Part shown: in pieces, positions 34,876 to 45,427 of the stretch | Position numbering within the stretch: the stretch's first letter is position 1 | Layout of the letters: each line of letters opens with the position of its first letter | Assembly: GCF_009659625.1 (NCBI RefSeq) | Contig: NZ_VOIW01000004.1 | Span: 434,001 to 498,000 of the forward strand | Origin: Pseudomonas haemolytica | GTDB lineage: Bacteria; Pseudomonadota; Gammaproteobacteria; Pseudomonadales; Pseudomonadaceae | Reading direction: 5' to 3' | Length of the DNA: 64,000 bases | Program-made: the position numbers and the translations under genes | The notes under the pieces: model-generated | What the model saw: only the letters and a program-made list of their open reading frames with translations | The model's database searches: none | Told to the model about the DNA's origin: nothing

Positions 34876-35655
34876 GTGACCGACTTTCCCATTTCACTCA
34901 CCTCGCCCGACCTGCGGTGCGTTGGCTGCCAGCAAAGCGAGCCCTTGGGCTTTGATTTCGCCTTCGCCTACCAGCCTATCGTAGACCTTCGGGATCACTC
35001 TGTTTTTGCCCACGAAGCCTTGGTGCGGGGCACCCACGGCGAGGGCGCGCTGTCGGTGCTGGCACAGGTCAATGAAAGCAACCGTTACCGCTTCGACCAG
35101 CGTTGCCGTACACAGGCGATTGCCGGGGCTGCCGCCTTGGGGATGCAAACCCGCCTATCCATTAACTTCATGCCCAATGCCGTGTATCGGCCTGAGCTGT
35201 GTATTCGCAGCACCTTGGAGGCGGCACGGGCGCATAACTTTCCCTTAGACCGGCTGATTTTCGAGACCCTCGAACACGAGCACGTAGATAACTATCGCCA
35301 TTTGACGAATATTCTGCGTGAATACCGCGAATTCGGCTTCATGACCGCCATCGACGATTTCGGCGCGGGCTATTCGGGGCTGAACCTGCTGGCCGATTTC
35401 CAACCTGACTTGATCAAACTCGACATGGCGCTGATCCGCGATGTCGACCAGGACCGTGTCCGCCAGGTGATCGTCCAGGGGATTGTCACAATCTGTGAGC
35501 AGTTGGGGGTTACTGTCATCGCCGAAGGCATCGAAAGTGCCGGCGAGCGCGACTTCCTGTTCGACTGCGGAATATTTCTGATGCAGGGCTACTGGTTCGC
35601 CAGGCCCGCATTCAAAGCGTTGGCCGAGGTTTCTCCTCAGGCCTGGGCGAATTAA
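34876..35655 (+). CDS. rimA: RimA: EAL-domain cyclic-di-GMP phosphodiesterase
   Basis: 259 residues from a GTG start with GCGAGG upstream. A single EAL domain: Y-Q-P-I-V-D, the name motif H-E-A-L-V-R-G, F-M-P-N-A-V-Y, D-D-F-G-A-G-Y-S-G and E-G-I-E-S-A give the metal and substrate residues. No sensor domain is present. It is first of the rimA-rimB-rimK run. In P. fluorescens this operon is known: RimA controls RimK-mediated glutamylation of ribosomal protein S6 in response to cyclic-di-GMP. Assignment rests on domain plus operon order. Confidence 0.92.
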   Translation: MTDFPISLTSPDLRCVGCQQSEPLGFDFAFAYQPIVDLRDHSVFAHEALVRGTHGEGALSVLAQVNESNRYRFDQRCRTQAIAGAAALGMQTRLSINFMPNAVYRPELCIRSTLEAARAHNFPLDRLIFETLEHEHVDNYRHLTNILREYREFGFMTAIDDFGAGYSGLNLLADFQPDLIKLDMALIRDVDQDRVRQVIVQGIVTICEQLGVTVIAEGIESAGERDFLFDCGIFLMQGYWFARPAFKALAEVSPQAWAN

Positions 35656-35668
35656 CCGGTTACCCATA

Positions 35669-36151
35669 TTGAAGACATTTGACCATTTGACCGTTGTGGG
35701 TCTGCGTGAGTGGGTGGCACTTCCCGACCTGGGAGTGGCGGGCCTGCGCGCGAAGATCGACACCGGTGCCAGCACCTCAAGCCTGCACGCCACCGATATC
35801 GAACCCTTTGAGCGTGACGGTGAAAAATGGGTGCGCTTTACCGCGCACCTGGGCAGCGTGGTGCAACTGCGTCACCGCCGCTGCGAAGCGCTCCTGGTGA
35901 CCATGAAGACCATCAAGAGCTCCAACGGCCATGCGCAGGTGCGCTACGTGATAAGCACTACCCTGGCGTTGGGTGATCGGGTATGGCGGGTGGAATTCAC
36001 CCTCGCCTGCCGCAAAGCCATGCGTTATCGCCTGTTGCTGGGCTCCAAGGCGCTGATTGACGGCCAATTGGTGGTCAGCCCCGGCGTCAAGTACGTTCAA
36101 GACAAGCCGGTGTTCCCGGTCTCCACTATTTCTGCCCCAGGTGCTGCATGA
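35669..36151 (+). CDS. rimB: RimB: retropepsin-like protease
   Basis: 160 residues, probably from TTG 35669, 13 bp after rimA. The aspartic-protease-like motif [14 protein letters not shown] is near the N terminus; the family (RimK-linked, formerly ATP-dependent zinc protease) has a retropepsin fold. In P. fluorescens RimB trims RimK-added glutamates or otherwise balances RimK action on S6. It overlaps rimK by four bases (ATGA), so the two are translationally coupled. Confidence 0.93.
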   Translation: MKTFDHLTVVGLREWVALPDLGVAGLRAKIDTGASTSSLHATDIEPFERDGEKWVRFTAHLGSVVQLRHRRCEALLVTMKTIKSSNGHAQVRYVISTTLALGDRVWRVEFTLACRKAMRYRLLLGSKALIDGQLVVSPGVKYVQDKPVFPVSTISAPGAA

Positions 36152-37053
36152 AGATTGCTGTGCTGTCGCGAAACCCGCGTCTGTATTCCACCCGCCGTCT
36201 GGTCGAGGCCGGCACCGAACGTGGCCACGAAATGGTGGTGATCGACACGTTGCGTGCCTACATGAACATTGCCAGCCACAAGCCGCAGATCCATTACCGG
36301 GGCAAACCCCTGGAAGGCTTTGACGCAGTGATCCCGCGTATCGGCGCCTCGGTGACGTTTTATGGCTGCGCAGTATTGCGCCAGTTTGAAATGATGGGGG
36401 TGTTCCCGCTGAATGAATCCGTGGCCATTGCACGCTCGCGGGACAAGCTGCGTTCGCTGCAGTTGCTGTCGCGCCGAGGTATCGGCCTGCCGGTCACCGG
36501 CTTTGCCCATTCCCCGGATGACATCCCCGACCTGATCGAGATGGTCAATGGCGCACCGCTGGTGATCAAGGTGCTGGAAGGCACCCAGGGCATCGGCGTG
36601 GTGATGTGTGAAACAGCAACGGCAGCGGAATCAGTCATCGAGGCGTTCATGGGCCTCAAGCAGAACATCATGGTGCAGGAATACATCAAGGAAGCTGGCG
36701 GTGCGGATATCCGCTGCTTCGTGGTGGGCGACAAGGTGATTGCGGCCATGAAGCGCCAGGCCAAGCCGGGAGAGTTCCGCTCCAACCTCCATCGTGGCGG
36801 CAGTGCCAGCTTGATCAAGATTACCCCGGAAGAACGCATGACCGCGTTGCGGGCTGCCAAGGTGATGGGGTTGAGCGTTGCAGGTGTCGATATCCTGCGC
36901 TCCAACCATGGGCCGCTGGTGATGGAGGTGAACTCCTCGCCGGGCCTTGAAGGGATCGAGACAACTACTGGCAAGGATGTGGCGGGGATCATCATTCAGC
37001 ACTTGGAGAAGAATGGTGGGCCGAATATGACGAGGACCAAGGGCAAAGGCTAG
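36148..37053 (+). CDS. rimK: RimK: ribosomal protein S6 glutamate ligase
   Basis: 301 residues of the ATP-grasp family. It adds glutamate residues to the C terminus of ribosomal protein S6, changing translation. Motifs: [35 protein letters not shown], and the metal-binding [14 protein letters not shown]. Third gene of rimABK. A long imperfect inverted repeat follows and probably ends the transcript against convergent envZ. Confidence 0.97.
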   Translation: MKIAVLSRNPRLYSTRRLVEAGTERGHEMVVIDTLRAYMNIASHKPQIHYRGKPLEGFDAVIPRIGASVTFYGCAVLRQFEMMGVFPLNESVAIARSRDKLRSLQLLSRRGIGLPVTGFAHSPDDIPDLIEMVNGAPLVIKVLEGTQGIGVVMCETATAAESVIEAFMGLKQNIMVQEYIKEAGGADIRCFVVGDKVIAAMKRQAKPGEFRSNLHRGGSASLIKITPEERMTALRAAKVMGLSVAGVDILRSNHGPLVMEVNSSPGLEGIETTTGKDVAGIIIQHLEKNGGPNMTRTKGKG

Positions 37054-37071
37054 AGGAGCAGTTGGTAGCAT

Positions 37072-37140
37072 CAAGCTATAAGCTGCAAGAAGGAGCAAAA
37101 GCAGTTTGCTCTTCTCTTGCAGCTTGAAGCTTAAAGCTTG
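37072..37140. terminator. Long imperfect inverted repeat between rimK and envZ
   Basis: Nested arms: CAAGCT / AGCTTG outside, AAGCTGCAAG / CTTGCAGCTT in the middle, GAGCAAA / TTTGCTC inside. It is a different family from the REP elements. Likely a bidirectional terminator. Confidence 0.65.
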
Positions 37141-37149
37141 CCACTGCCT

Positions 37150-38463
37150 CTATACCGCATCTCTAGGCAGCATCAGACCAAGCGGCAGCCGCACCCGCGC
37201 TTCCAGCCCGCCTTCTTCCCGGTTGCGCAGTTCCACATTGCCGCCATGCATCGAGGCGATACGCCGTACGATCGCCAACCCCAACCCGGTACCCTTGCCA
37301 CCACGGGCTCGGTCGCCGCGAGTGAAGGGGTTGAAGATGCCCTCCAGCTCAGCCGGGTCGATCCCCGCACCACGGTCCATCACGCTCAACACCACATAAG
37401 GTGCTGCACTGTCGCCGGAGACGTACGCCGCCACTTCCACATCGGAACCGGCATGGTGCAAGGCGTTGCCGATAAGATTGTTCAGCAGGCGCTTCATAGA
37501 CACCCGACGCAGCGCGAACGGCTGGATCGGCTCCAGCCGCATGCGCACCTGATCACCGTTCTGGTTATAGGGCGCAACCACCTCACGCACGAGGTCTGTC
37601 AGGTCGACCTCCTCAACCACCTCATCACGGCCGTCGCGGATGAACGCCAGGAACTGGTCCAGGATTGCGTCCATGTCTTCGATGTCGCGAACCATGTCAT
37701 CGGTGAGGTCGGAATGGTTACCCATCAGTTCCAAGGACAAGCGCAATCGAGTCAATGGCGTGCGCAAGTCATGGGACACCCCGGCCAGCATCAACTCGCG
37801 CTCGCGCCCGGCCTGTTCGACGTCTTCCGCCATCTGGTTGAACGCGCCGTAAACTTCGGTCATCTCACTGGGCGTATCGCTCACCGGCAGGCGCACACTG
37901 CGCCCCTGGCCCAATTGGCGAGCGGCAAAAACCAGGCGCTTGAGTGGTTGGTTGAGCTGACGGACGAAAATCCAGGCGGACGCCGTTGAAAGCAAGCCGA
38001 TGGCCAGGAACCAGCCCAACACGTTCCAGATTTTCTGCCCGCGCAGCGGATGCGGATAAAGCGGAACCTTGATCCAGGCATCTCCCAGGCTTGGCGCCCG
38101 CACCCACAGCGCAGGTGAAACATGCATGCGCAGCCGCACCTCTGTGTCGTCGCCCAACTCGGCCTGCATCTGGCGCTGGTAGATCTCACTGTAAGGCCAA
38201 TGCTGCTCGCCCTCAGGCACACCGGCCCCGTCAACCCGAATCAGCGTCGATGCCTTTGCCACCTTTTCACGGTTCTCGGGATCCACGGCCCAGTACGCAC
38301 GTAATGTCAGGGCGACACCGTGGCTGTACTGTCGGTCCACCAGCACGTCTTCGTTCATCAACAGATAAACCAGCGTGAGGGCCTTGGAAAACAGAACGAC
38401 GATCAGCACCAACCAGAGGGTGCGGGAGAAGAAACTTTGCGGGAACCACAGCGGGGTTTTCAT
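37150..38463 (-). CDS. envZ: Sensor histidine kinase EnvZ/AmgS
   Basis: 437 residues from the ATG giving M-K-T-P-L-W. Transmembrane helices at about 14-34 and 155-178 flank a periplasmic domain. HAMP follows, then the phospho-histidine in A-G-V-S-H-D-L-R-T-P-L-T, the N box N-L-I-G-N-A-L-H-H, D-R-G-A-G-I and G-L-G-L-A-I-V. With the OmpR-like regulator next to it this is the osmosensing pair, called AmgS-AmgR in P. aeruginosa where it governs membrane-stress and aminoglycoside tolerance. It lies about 115 bp after ompR on the same strand. Confidence 0.94.
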   Translation of the reverse strand: MKTPLWFPQSFFSRTLWLVLIVVLFSKALTLVYLLMNEDVLVDRQYSHGVALTLRAYWAVDPENREKVAKASTLIRVDGAGVPEGEQHWPYSEIYQRQMQAELGDDTEVRLRMHVSPALWVRAPSLGDAWIKVPLYPHPLRGQKIWNVLGWFLAIGLLSTASAWIFVRQLNQPLKRLVFAARQLGQGRSVRLPVSDTPSEMTEVYGAFNQMAEDVEQAGRERELMLAGVSHDLRTPLTRLRLSLELMGNHSDLTDDMVRDIEDMDAILDQFLAFIRDGRDEVVEEVDLTDLVREVVAPYNQNGDQVRMRLEPIQPFALRRVSMKRLLNNLIGNALHHAGSDVEVAAYVSGDSAAPYVVLSVMDRGAGIDPAELEGIFNPFTRGDRARGGKGTGLGLAIVRRIASMHGGNVELRNREEGGLEARVRLPLGLMLPRDAV

Positions 38464-38579
38464 AGATGAAAGCTGCACACCTTGCAGGAACGAGCGGTGC
38501 TCGCAGAATTGCAGACGCCGGGTATCCCGTCGACCCTTATGGAGTCAAACGCCAGGATACCCGCCCTGCAAATCATCGG

Positions 38580-39320
38580 TCACTTGGTTGCGGTGCCATC
38601 CGGCACAAACACATAACCCACACCCCACACCGTTTGGATATACCGCGGCTTGGATGGGTCCGGCTCAATCATTCGGCGCAATCGGGAGATCTGCACGTCG
38701 ATAGAACGCTCCAGGGCATCCCATTCCCGACCACGAGCCAGGTTCATCAGCTTGTCACGGGTCAGCGGCTGGCGAGCGTTCATCACCAAAGCCTTGAGCA
38801 CCGCGAATTCGCCGGTGGTGAGCATGTGCACTTCTTCACCACGCTTGAGTTCACGGGTGGCCAGCGACAGTTCGTAGTCGCCAAAGGTGACGCTTTCGTC
38901 TTCGCTGCCCGGTGCGCCCGGTACCGATGGGGCCTGGCGCCGTAATACGGCCTTGACCCGCGCCATCAGCTCATCAGGGTTGAACGGCTTGGCCAGGTAA
39001 TCATCAGCGCCCAGTTCGAGGCCTTTGATGCGGCTCAGTTCATCGCCCTTGGCGGTGAGCATGATGATTGGAATCTGGTTGTTCGCACCGCGCAGGCGCT
39101 TGCAAGCGGTGAGGCCATCTTCGCCAGGCAACATCAGGTCGAGTACGACCAGGTTGAACACTTCACGCCCTAACAGGCGATCCATCTGCTCGGTGTTCGG
39201 CACCGCGCGGGCACGGTAGCCCTTGGAGTTGAAAAAACGCTCCAGCAGGCTGCTCAGCCCCGGATCGTCATCAACGATGAGAATTTTTTCGCCTTCAGCA
39301 GTTTGTGCGGTGCTGCTCAT
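38580..39320 (-). CDS. ompR: Response regulator OmpR/AmgR
   Basis: 246 residues. The receiver has I-V-D-D-D-P-G and the phospho-acceptor in L-V-V-L-D-L-M-L-P-G-E-D-G, ending at K-P-F-N-P. The C-terminal winged-helix DNA-binding domain closes with Y-I-Q-T-V-W-G-V-G-Y-V-F. Upstream gene of the envZ pair. Known as AmgR in P. aeruginosa. Start ATG preceded by GAGGAGCATCC. Confidence 0.96.
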   Translation of the reverse strand: MSSTAQTAEGEKILIVDDDPGLSSLLERFFNSKGYRARAVPNTEQMDRLLGREVFNLVVLDLMLPGEDGLTACKRLRGANNQIPIIMLTAKGDELSRIKGLELGADDYLAKPFNPDELMARVKAVLRRQAPSVPGAPGSEDESVTFGDYELSLATRELKRGEEVHMLTTGEFAVLKALVMNARQPLTRDKLMNLARGREWDALERSIDVQISRLRRMIEPDPSKPRYIQTVWGVGYVFVPDGTATK

Positions 39321-39676
39321 TGGATGCTCCTCTTATCTCGGCGCGCATTATGGCGTAGCTGCCGTTATACGCACCGTGTGCATTGTTAGCAGATTTTTCA
39401 TCTACTGCCAGCGAACCCACGCCCTACAACCTCCGGCGCAGTACCCCCCAAGGGCAGAACGCTGGTTATAATGCGGCGCCTCCGTGCAGGGCAACGTCAG
39501 ATCGTTACCGTTTGCTGCCGGGCTTTTTTTACCCGCTTGTCGTGAATTTTTCGATTTCGAGGGTCAATAGGCAGCCTCTTGACCCAGGCAGCGGCGCCAG
39601 TCGGGCCGCTCAACCAGCCTCACCGTGCCTTGTTTTACGGGCCGGCGAGCTGATTTTAAGAATTTCAGGTGGTTTT
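39321..39676. other. Divergent promoter region of ompR and tex
   Basis: About 355 bp. TATAAT at 39467-39472 is a good -10 element for tex and would give a leader of about 200 nt. The frame upstream of the tex ATG stays open but encodes nothing recognisable. The ompR promoter must also be here. Confidence 0.5.
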
Positions 39677-42001
39677 ATGGACAGCATCAACAGCCGCATC
39701 GCCGAGGAACTCGGTGTACGCCCACAGCAGGTCGAAGCGGCCGTCGCTCTACTGGATGAAGGCTCTACGGTGCCTTTCATCGCCCGTTACCGAAAAGAAG
39801 TGACCGGCAGCCTCGACGACATCCAATTGCGGCACCTGGAAGAGCGCCTGCGCTACCTGCGAGAACTCGACGAACGGCGTATCAGCATCCTCGCCAGCAT
39901 CGAGGAGCAGGGCAAGCTGACCCCGCAACTGGAACGCGATATCAAGCTCGCGGACACCAAGACCCGCCTCGAAGACCTTTACCTGCCGTACAAACAGAAA
40001 CGTCGTACAAAGGGCCAGATCGCCCTGGAAGCCGGTCTGGGCGACTTGGCCGATGGTCTGTTCAACGACCCGTCGCTGACCCCGGAAACCGAAGCCGCCC
40101 GTTTTATCGACGCGGAAAAAGGCGTTGCCGACGTCAAGGCCGCCCTTGAAGGCGCCAAGTACATCCTGATGGAGCGCTTCGCCGAGAACGCCAGCCTGCT
40201 GGAAAAACTGCGTACCTACCTGAAGCAGGAAGCCATCCTCAGCGCCCGCGTCATCGCCGGCAAAGAGGAAGAAGGCGCCAAGTTCCGCGACTACTTCGAA
40301 CACGACGAGCCGCTCAAAAGCATGCCCTCCCACCGTGCCCTGGCGATTTTCCGCGGCCGCAACGAAGGCATTCTCAGCTCCGCGCTGAAAGTCGGCGACG
40401 AGCTGCCGGGCACCATGCACCCGTGCGAAGGCATGATCGGTCAACAATTCGGCATCCAGAATCAGAATCGTCCTGCGGATAAGTGGCTCAGTGAAGTCGT
40501 GCGCTGGACCTGGAAGGTCAAGCTCTACACCCACCTGGAAACTGACCTGCTGGGTGAGCTGCGCGACGGCGCCGAAACCGAGGCGATCAACGTGTTCGCC
40601 CACAACCTGCACGACCTGCTGCTGGCCGCACCGGCCGGCCCGCGTGCCACCCTGGGCCTCGACCCGGGCCTGCGTACCGGCTGCAAGGTCGCGGTGGTCG
40701 ACGCTACCGGCAAGCTGCTGGACCACGCCACCGTGTACCCACACGTACCCCACAACAAATGGGACCAGACCCTGGCGATCCTTGCCGCACTGTGCGCCAA
40801 GCACGCGGTGGACCTGATCGCCATCGGCAACGGCACCGCCAGTCGCGAAACCGACAAGCTGGCCGCCGAACTGATCAAAAAATACCCAGCCATGAAGATG
40901 ACCAAGGTCATGGTTTCCGAGGCGGGCGCTTCGGTGTACTCGGCCTCGGAGCTGGCGTCCAAGGAGTTTCCGGACCTCGATGTGTCGATTCGTGGTGCTG
41001 TCTCTATCGCTCGTCGCCTGCAAGACCCGTTGGCGGAACTGGTGAAGATCGACCCTAAATCCATCGGCGTCGGCCAGTACCAGCACGACGTGTCGCAGCT
41101 GAAACTGGCACGCGGCCTGGATGCGGTGGTGGAGGACTGCGTAAACGCCGTGGGCGTGGATGTGAACACCGCCTCCGTGGCGCTGCTGGCGCGGATCTCG
41201 GGCCTCAACTCCACGCTGGCGCAGAACATCGTCACCCACCGTGACGAAAATGGCGCGTTCAAAACCCGCGCCGCGCTGAAAAAAGTCGCACGTTTGGGTG
41301 AAAAAACCTTTGAACAGGCTGCCGGCTTCCTACGCGTGATGAATGGCGATAACCCGCTGGACGCGTCTGCCGTTCACCCGGAAGCCTACCCGCTGGTGCA
41401 GCGCATTGCGGCCGAGACTGACCGCGACATCCGTTCGCTGATCGGCGACGCCGCGTTCCTCAAGCGCCTTGAACCAAAAAAGTACACCGACGAAACCTTC
41501 GGCGTGCCAACCATCACCGACATCCTGCAAGAGCTGGAAAAACCTGGCCGCGACCCGCGTCCCGAGTTCAAGACGGCCGAGTTCCAGGACGGCGTCGAGG
41601 ACCTCAAGGACCTGCAACTGGGCATGATCCTCGAAGGCGTGGTGACCAACGTGACCAACTTCGGCGCATTCGTGGATATCGGTGTGCATCAGGATGGCTT
41701 GGTGCATATCTCCGCGCTGTCGGAGAAATTCATCAAGGACCCTCGCGAAGCGGTGAAAGCTGGTGACGTGGTCAAGGTCAAGGTCATGGAAGTCGACATT
41801 CCACGCAAACGCGTGGGCCTGTCGATGCGCATGAGCGATACCCCTGGCGAGAAAATCGACGGTGCCCGTGGCGCCCGCCCAGGTTCGGCACCGCGCCAAT
41901 CGCAGAACAACGCGCCGCGCAAGGAAACCACCCCAGCCGCACCGAGCAACAATGCCATGGCATCGTTGTTTGCCAACGCCAAACAGTTGAAGAAACGCTG
42001 A
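39677..42001 (+). CDS. tex: Transcription accessory protein Tex
   Basis: 774 residues from M-D-S-I-N-S-R. Tex/YhgF layout: N-terminal helical Tex domain, YqgF-like RNase H fold ([13 protein letters not shown]), helix-hairpin-helix region ([16 protein letters not shown]) and a C-terminal S1 RNA-binding domain ([16 protein letters not shown]). It binds nucleic acid and affects transcription of toxin and stress genes. The stop codon overlaps the next gene's ATG by one base (TGATG). Confidence 0.97.
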   Translation: MDSINSRIAEELGVRPQQVEAAVALLDEGSTVPFIARYRKEVTGSLDDIQLRHLEERLRYLRELDERRISILASIEEQGKLTPQLERDIKLADTKTRLEDLYLPYKQKRRTKGQIALEAGLGDLADGLFNDPSLTPETEAARFIDAEKGVADVKAALEGAKYILMERFAENASLLEKLRTYLKQEAILSARVIAGKEEEGAKFRDYFEHDEPLKSMPSHRALAIFRGRNEGILSSALKVGDELPGTMHPCEGMIGQQFGIQNQNRPADKWLSEVVRWTWKVKLYTHLETDLLGELRDGAETEAINVFAHNLHDLLLAAPAGPRATLGLDPGLRTGCKVAVVDATGKLLDHATVYPHVPHNKWDQTLAILAALCAKHAVDLIAIGNGTASRETDKLAAELIKKYPAMKMTKVMVSEAGASVYSASELASKEFPDLDVSIRGAVSIARRLQDPLAELVKIDPKSIGVGQYQHDVSQLKLARGLDAVVEDCVNAVGVDVNTASVALLARISGLNSTLAQNIVTHRDENGAFKTRAALKKVARLGEKTFEQAAGFLRVMNGDNPLDASAVHPEAYPLVQRIAAETDRDIRSLIGDAAFLKRLEPKKYTDETFGVPTITDILQELEKPGRDPRPEFKTAEFQDGVEDLKDLQLGMILEGVVTNVTNFGAFVDIGVHQDGLVHISALSEKFIKDPREAVKAGDVVKVKVMEVDIPRKRVGLSMRMSDTPGEKIDGARGARPGSAPRQSQNNAPRKETTPAAPSNNAMASLFANAKQLKKR

Positions 42002-42384
42002 TGGAAATCCCGGCCGGCTTGACCCAGAGCGCGTTCAGCGAACTGATCGGCTGCCGCCTGCAACGCCTGGATGAGGGCGTTGCCGAGGTGGCCCTGACCC
42101 TGGAGCCGCACCTGCGCAACCGCGCGGGCAAGCTCCATGGTGGGGCGATTTTCAGCCTGGTGGACATAACGATGGGGCTGGCCTGTTCCAGCGCCCATGG
42201 TTTCGACCAGCAGAGCGCCACCATCGAGTGCAAGATCAACTATATCCGCGCCGTGGAAGACGGTGAGGTGCTGTGCACCAGCCGGGTGATTCATGCCGGT
42301 CGGCGTACGTTGGTGGTCGAAGCCGACGTGTACCAGGGCGAAAGACTTGTCGCAAAAGCGCAGGGCACGTTCGCTGTCCTATAG
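42001..42384 (+). CDS. PaaI-family hotdog thioesterase
   Basis: 127 residues. The hotdog fold signature N-R-A-G-K-L-H-G-G-A-I-F-S-L-V-D-I-T-M-G matches PaaI/YbdB-type acyl-CoA thioesterases, with substrate unknown. Its start overlaps the tex stop by one base, and the same tex-thioesterase-gshA order is conserved in P. aeruginosa. A terminator hairpin follows. Confidence 0.93.
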   Translation: MEIPAGLTQSAFSELIGCRLQRLDEGVAEVALTLEPHLRNRAGKLHGGAIFSLVDITMGLACSSAHGFDQQSATIECKINYIRAVEDGEVLCTSRVIHAGRRTLVVEADVYQGERLVAKAQGTFAVL

Positions 42385-42408
42385 CTCCCCACCCTCGATT
42401 TGAGTTAA

Positions 42409-42440
42409 TTTCGACGCTGCGGTAACAGCGTCGGAATTTT
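42409..42440 (+). terminator. Terminator after the PaaI-type thioesterase
   Basis: CGACGCTG (42412-42419) / CAGCGTCG (42426-42433) followed by GAATTTTC. Confidence 0.7.
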
Positions 42441-42598
42441 CTTGCTGCGCTATAGCCCAATTCATGGAGTGAAGTAGGCTTTTTCAAAGCGGGTCAAATC
42501 GACTCAAAACCAGGCGATAACGCCAGTTTTAACTTCACCCTTGTAGACCGTCCTGCCCACCCCCATATTGGGGCGACTGACGCGTGAAGGAATCCAAC

Positions 42599-44182
42599 TT
42601 GAGCGAACTTCTCAACCGCCGCCTGGCCCTGCTCGGCAAGCGCGAACACCTCTCCCTGCTAGAGCAATGCTTGCACGGCATCGAGCGCGAATGCCTGCGC
42701 GTCACCAGCGAAGGTCGCCTGGCGCAAACGCCGCACCCCGAAGCCTTGGGCGCCGCGTTGACCAATGAACAGATCACCACCGACTACTCGGAATCGCTGC
42801 TGGAGTTCATCACCCCGGCCCTGCCCGACCCGGCCGATACCCTGAGCAGCCTCGACAAGATCCATCGCTTTGCCTACACCAAGCTGGGTAGCGAGTACCT
42901 CTGGAGCCCCTCGATGCCGTGCCCGTTGCCGGCCGAGGAAGATATTCCGATTGCCTACTACGGCACCTCCAATATCGGCCAGCTCAAGTACGTGTACCGC
43001 AAGGGCTTGGCCCTGCGGTACGGCAAGACCATGCAGTGCATCGCGGGTATCCACTACAACTTTTCCCTGCCGGAACAGTTGTGGCCGCTGCTCAAGGAAG
43101 CGGAAGGGTTTGTCGGCACCGACCGTGACTACCAGTCCACGGCCTACATCGCGCTGATCCGTAATTTCCGTCGCTACAGCTGGCTGCTGATGTACCTGTT
43201 CGGTGCCTCGCCGGCCCTGGACGCCGGTTTCCTGCGCGGGCGCTCACACCAGTTGGAAGTGCTCGACGCCGACACCCTGTACCTGCCCTACGCCACCAGC
43301 CTGCGCATGAGCGACCTGGGTTACCAGAGCAACGCCCAGGCCGGCCTGACGCCGTGCTACAACGACCTGGCCAGCTACACCGACAGCCTGCGCGAAGCGG
43401 TGGCCACACCCTATGCGCCATACGTCGAAGTCGGTACGCACAAGGATGGTGAGTGGGTGCAGCTCAACACCAACATCCTGCAGATCGAAAACGAGTACTA
43501 CTCCAATATCCGTCCCAAGCGGGTGACCTACACCGGCGAGCGCCCGATCCAGGCACTGATGGCCCGTGGCATTCAGTACATCGAAGTGCGCTGCCTGGAC
43601 ATCAACCCGTTCCTGCCGATGGGTATTGACCTGCCGGAGTCGCGTTTCCTCGACGCGTTCCTGCTGTACTGCGCGCTGAACGACAGCCCACTGTTCGCCA
43701 ACAACGAGTGCGGCAACGCCACCTCCAACTTCCTCAGCGTGGTCAAGGAAGGTCGCCGTCCGGGCCTGCAATTGCAGCGTGACGGCCAGGCGGTGGATAT
43801 GAAGGAGTGGGCGGCCGAGCTGCTGGAGAAGATTGCACCACTGGCCGCCCTGCTCGATGAGAGCCATGGCATCACCGAACACAGTGAGGCGCTGGACGCT
43901 CAGTTGGCCAAGGTCAGGGACCCATCCCTGACGCCATCGGCCCAGGTGTTGGCGGCAATGGCTGAGCGCAAAGAGAGTTTTGCGCAGTTCTCCCTGCATC
44001 AGAGCGAGGTGCATGCCGCGCACTTCCGTAACGAGCCGTTGCCGGCAGACGAGCAGGCGCGCTTCGAAGAGCTGGCACGCAAGTCGCTGGCACAACAGGC
44101 GGAACTGGAGCAGAACGAAGTGGGCGATTTTGATGTGTTTGTCGGCTCGTACCAGGCCAGCATCCTCGCCATCAGCAACTAA
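42599..44182 (+). CDS. gshA: Glutamate-cysteine ligase
   Basis: First step of glutathione synthesis: joins glutamate and cysteine using ATP. The TTG at 42599 with AAGGA upstream gives [13 protein letters not shown] and 527 residues, the length and start known for Pseudomonas GshA; a GTG five codons earlier is possible. Conserved elements: [26 protein letters not shown], and [12 protein letters not shown]. Monocistronic, followed by a REPIN. Confidence 0.97.
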   Translation: MSELLNRRLALLGKREHLSLLEQCLHGIERECLRVTSEGRLAQTPHPEALGAALTNEQITTDYSESLLEFITPALPDPADTLSSLDKIHRFAYTKLGSEYLWSPSMPCPLPAEEDIPIAYYGTSNIGQLKYVYRKGLALRYGKTMQCIAGIHYNFSLPEQLWPLLKEAEGFVGTDRDYQSTAYIALIRNFRRYSWLLMYLFGASPALDAGFLRGRSHQLEVLDADTLYLPYATSLRMSDLGYQSNAQAGLTPCYNDLASYTDSLREAVATPYAPYVEVGTHKDGEWVQLNTNILQIENEYYSNIRPKRVTYTGERPIQALMARGIQYIEVRCLDINPFLPMGIDLPESRFLDAFLLYCALNDSPLFANNECGNATSNFLSVVKEGRRPGLQLQRDGQAVDMKEWAAELLEKIAPLAALLDESHGITEHSEALDAQLAKVRDPSLTPSAQVLAAMAERKESFAQFSLHQSEVHAAHFRNEPLPADEQARFEELARKSLAQQAELEQNEVGDFDVFVGSYQASILAISN

Positions 44183-44201
44183 CCGGAGCTGTACTCAGTT
44201 C

Positions 44202-44297
44202 AAATGTGGGAGGGGGCTTGCTCCCGATAGCGGTGAAACAGTTGATACATATGCCAACTGACACCCTGCTATCGGGAGCAAGCCCCCTCCCACATTT
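44202..44297. repeat. REPIN, GGGGGCTTGCTCCCGATAGC type
   Basis: AAATGTGGGAGGGGGCTTGCTCCCGATAGC is mirrored at 44268-44297 around a 36-bp centre. It lies between gshA and the tau operon. Confidence 0.9.
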
Positions 44298-44433
44298 GGT
44301 CATCACTGGTACAAAAATTTACTTCAACCCTTCTCCTCATAAGCTAATTCGAAAACGTTATTTATTTTCGGGTTCTTAGATCATTTAGTCTCCTCACACG
44401 CCGACCCTCGGCCGCCTGATTGAGGAGCTTCCC
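44298..44433 (+). promoter_or_regulatory. tau operon promoter region
   Basis: AT-rich segment with ATAAGCTAATTCGAAAACGTTATTT (44339-44363 region), TAAG- and TTAT-type half-sites of the kind bound by CysB/Cbl-like LysR regulators. The regulator is inferred from the sulfonate function of the genes. Confidence 0.4.
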
Positions 44434-45411
44434 TTGAAATTGCTGACCCCTCTGCGCCTCTTGGCCGCGTTGTCCCTGGCCGGTGCCAGCCTGTTTGCCC
44501 AGGCGGCGGATGTGACCATTGCGTACCAGACCACCGTGGACCCGGCCAAAGTCGCCCAAGCCGACGGCGCCTATGAAAAAGCCACCCAGGCGAAGATCGA
44601 CTGGCGCAAATTCGACAATGGCGCCGACATCATCGCCGCCATCGCCTCCGGCGACGTGCAGATCGGCTACCTCGGTTCCAGCCCGCTGACCGCCGCAGTC
44701 ACCCGCAAAGTCCCAGTACAAACTTTTCTCGTCGCCACCCAGATCGGCGGCGCCGAAGCCCTGGTGGCGCGCAACGGTTCGGGGATCAACAGCCCCCAGG
44801 ACCTGGTCGGCAAAAAGATCGCCGTGCCCTTCGTTTCCACCGGCCACTACAGCCTGCTGGCCGCGCTGAAACACTGGAACATCGACCCGGCCAAAGTCAC
44901 CATCCTCAACCTCGCCCCACCCGCCATCATCGCCGCCTGGAAGCGCGGTGATATCGACGCCACCTACGTCTGGGACCCAGCCCTGGGCGTGGCCAAGGAA
45001 AACGGCAAGGTGCTGATCACCTCCGGCGAACTGGCCAAGTTTGGCGCGCCGACGTTTGATGCCTGGATCGTGCGTAAAGACTTCGCAGAGAAGCACCCGG
45101 AGATCGTCACCGCCTTCGCCAAGGTCACCCTGGATGCCTACGCCGCTTACCGCAAAGACCCACAAGCCTGGCTCGCCGACACAGGCAACGTCGACAAGCT
45201 GGTGAAACTCTCCGGCGCCAAGCCCAGCGACATCCCCTTGCTGCTGCAAGGCAACGTCTACCCGCTGGCCGCTGACCAGATAACCCTGCTGGGCGCACCG
45301 ACCACCAAGGCGGTGACCGATACCGCGGTGTTCCTCAAGGAACAAGGCAAGGTCGACGCCGTGCTGCCGGACTACGCGCCTTACGTCAGCGCCAAGTTCA
45401 TCACCCACTGA
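44434..45411 (+). CDS. tauA: Taurine ABC transporter substrate-binding protein
   Basis: 325 residues from a TTG start with GAGGAG upstream. Signal peptide ends F-A-Q-A-A-D, then [16 protein letters not shown], as in TauA. The mature part is a periplasmic binding protein of the nitrate/sulfonate/taurine group ([22 protein letters not shown]). It captures taurine for TauBC. First gene of tauABCD. Confidence 0.96.
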   Translation: MKLLTPLRLLAALSLAGASLFAQAADVTIAYQTTVDPAKVAQADGAYEKATQAKIDWRKFDNGADIIAAIASGDVQIGYLGSSPLTAAVTRKVPVQTFLVATQIGGAEALVARNGSGINSPQDLVGKKIAVPFVSTGHYSLLAALKHWNIDPAKVTILNLAPPAIIAAWKRGDIDATYVWDPALGVAKENGKVLITSGELAKFGAPTFDAWIVRKDFAEKHPEIVTAFAKVTLDAYAAYRKDPQAWLADTGNVDKLVKLSGAKPSDIPLLLQGNVYPLAADQITLLGAPTTKAVTDTAVFLKEQGKVDAVLPDYAPYVSAKFITH

Positions 45412-45427
45412 TCAGGAGTTCATTGCG

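Noticed and set aside
39749..41239. 496-codon minus-strand ORF
   Set aside because: Antisense shadow of tex.
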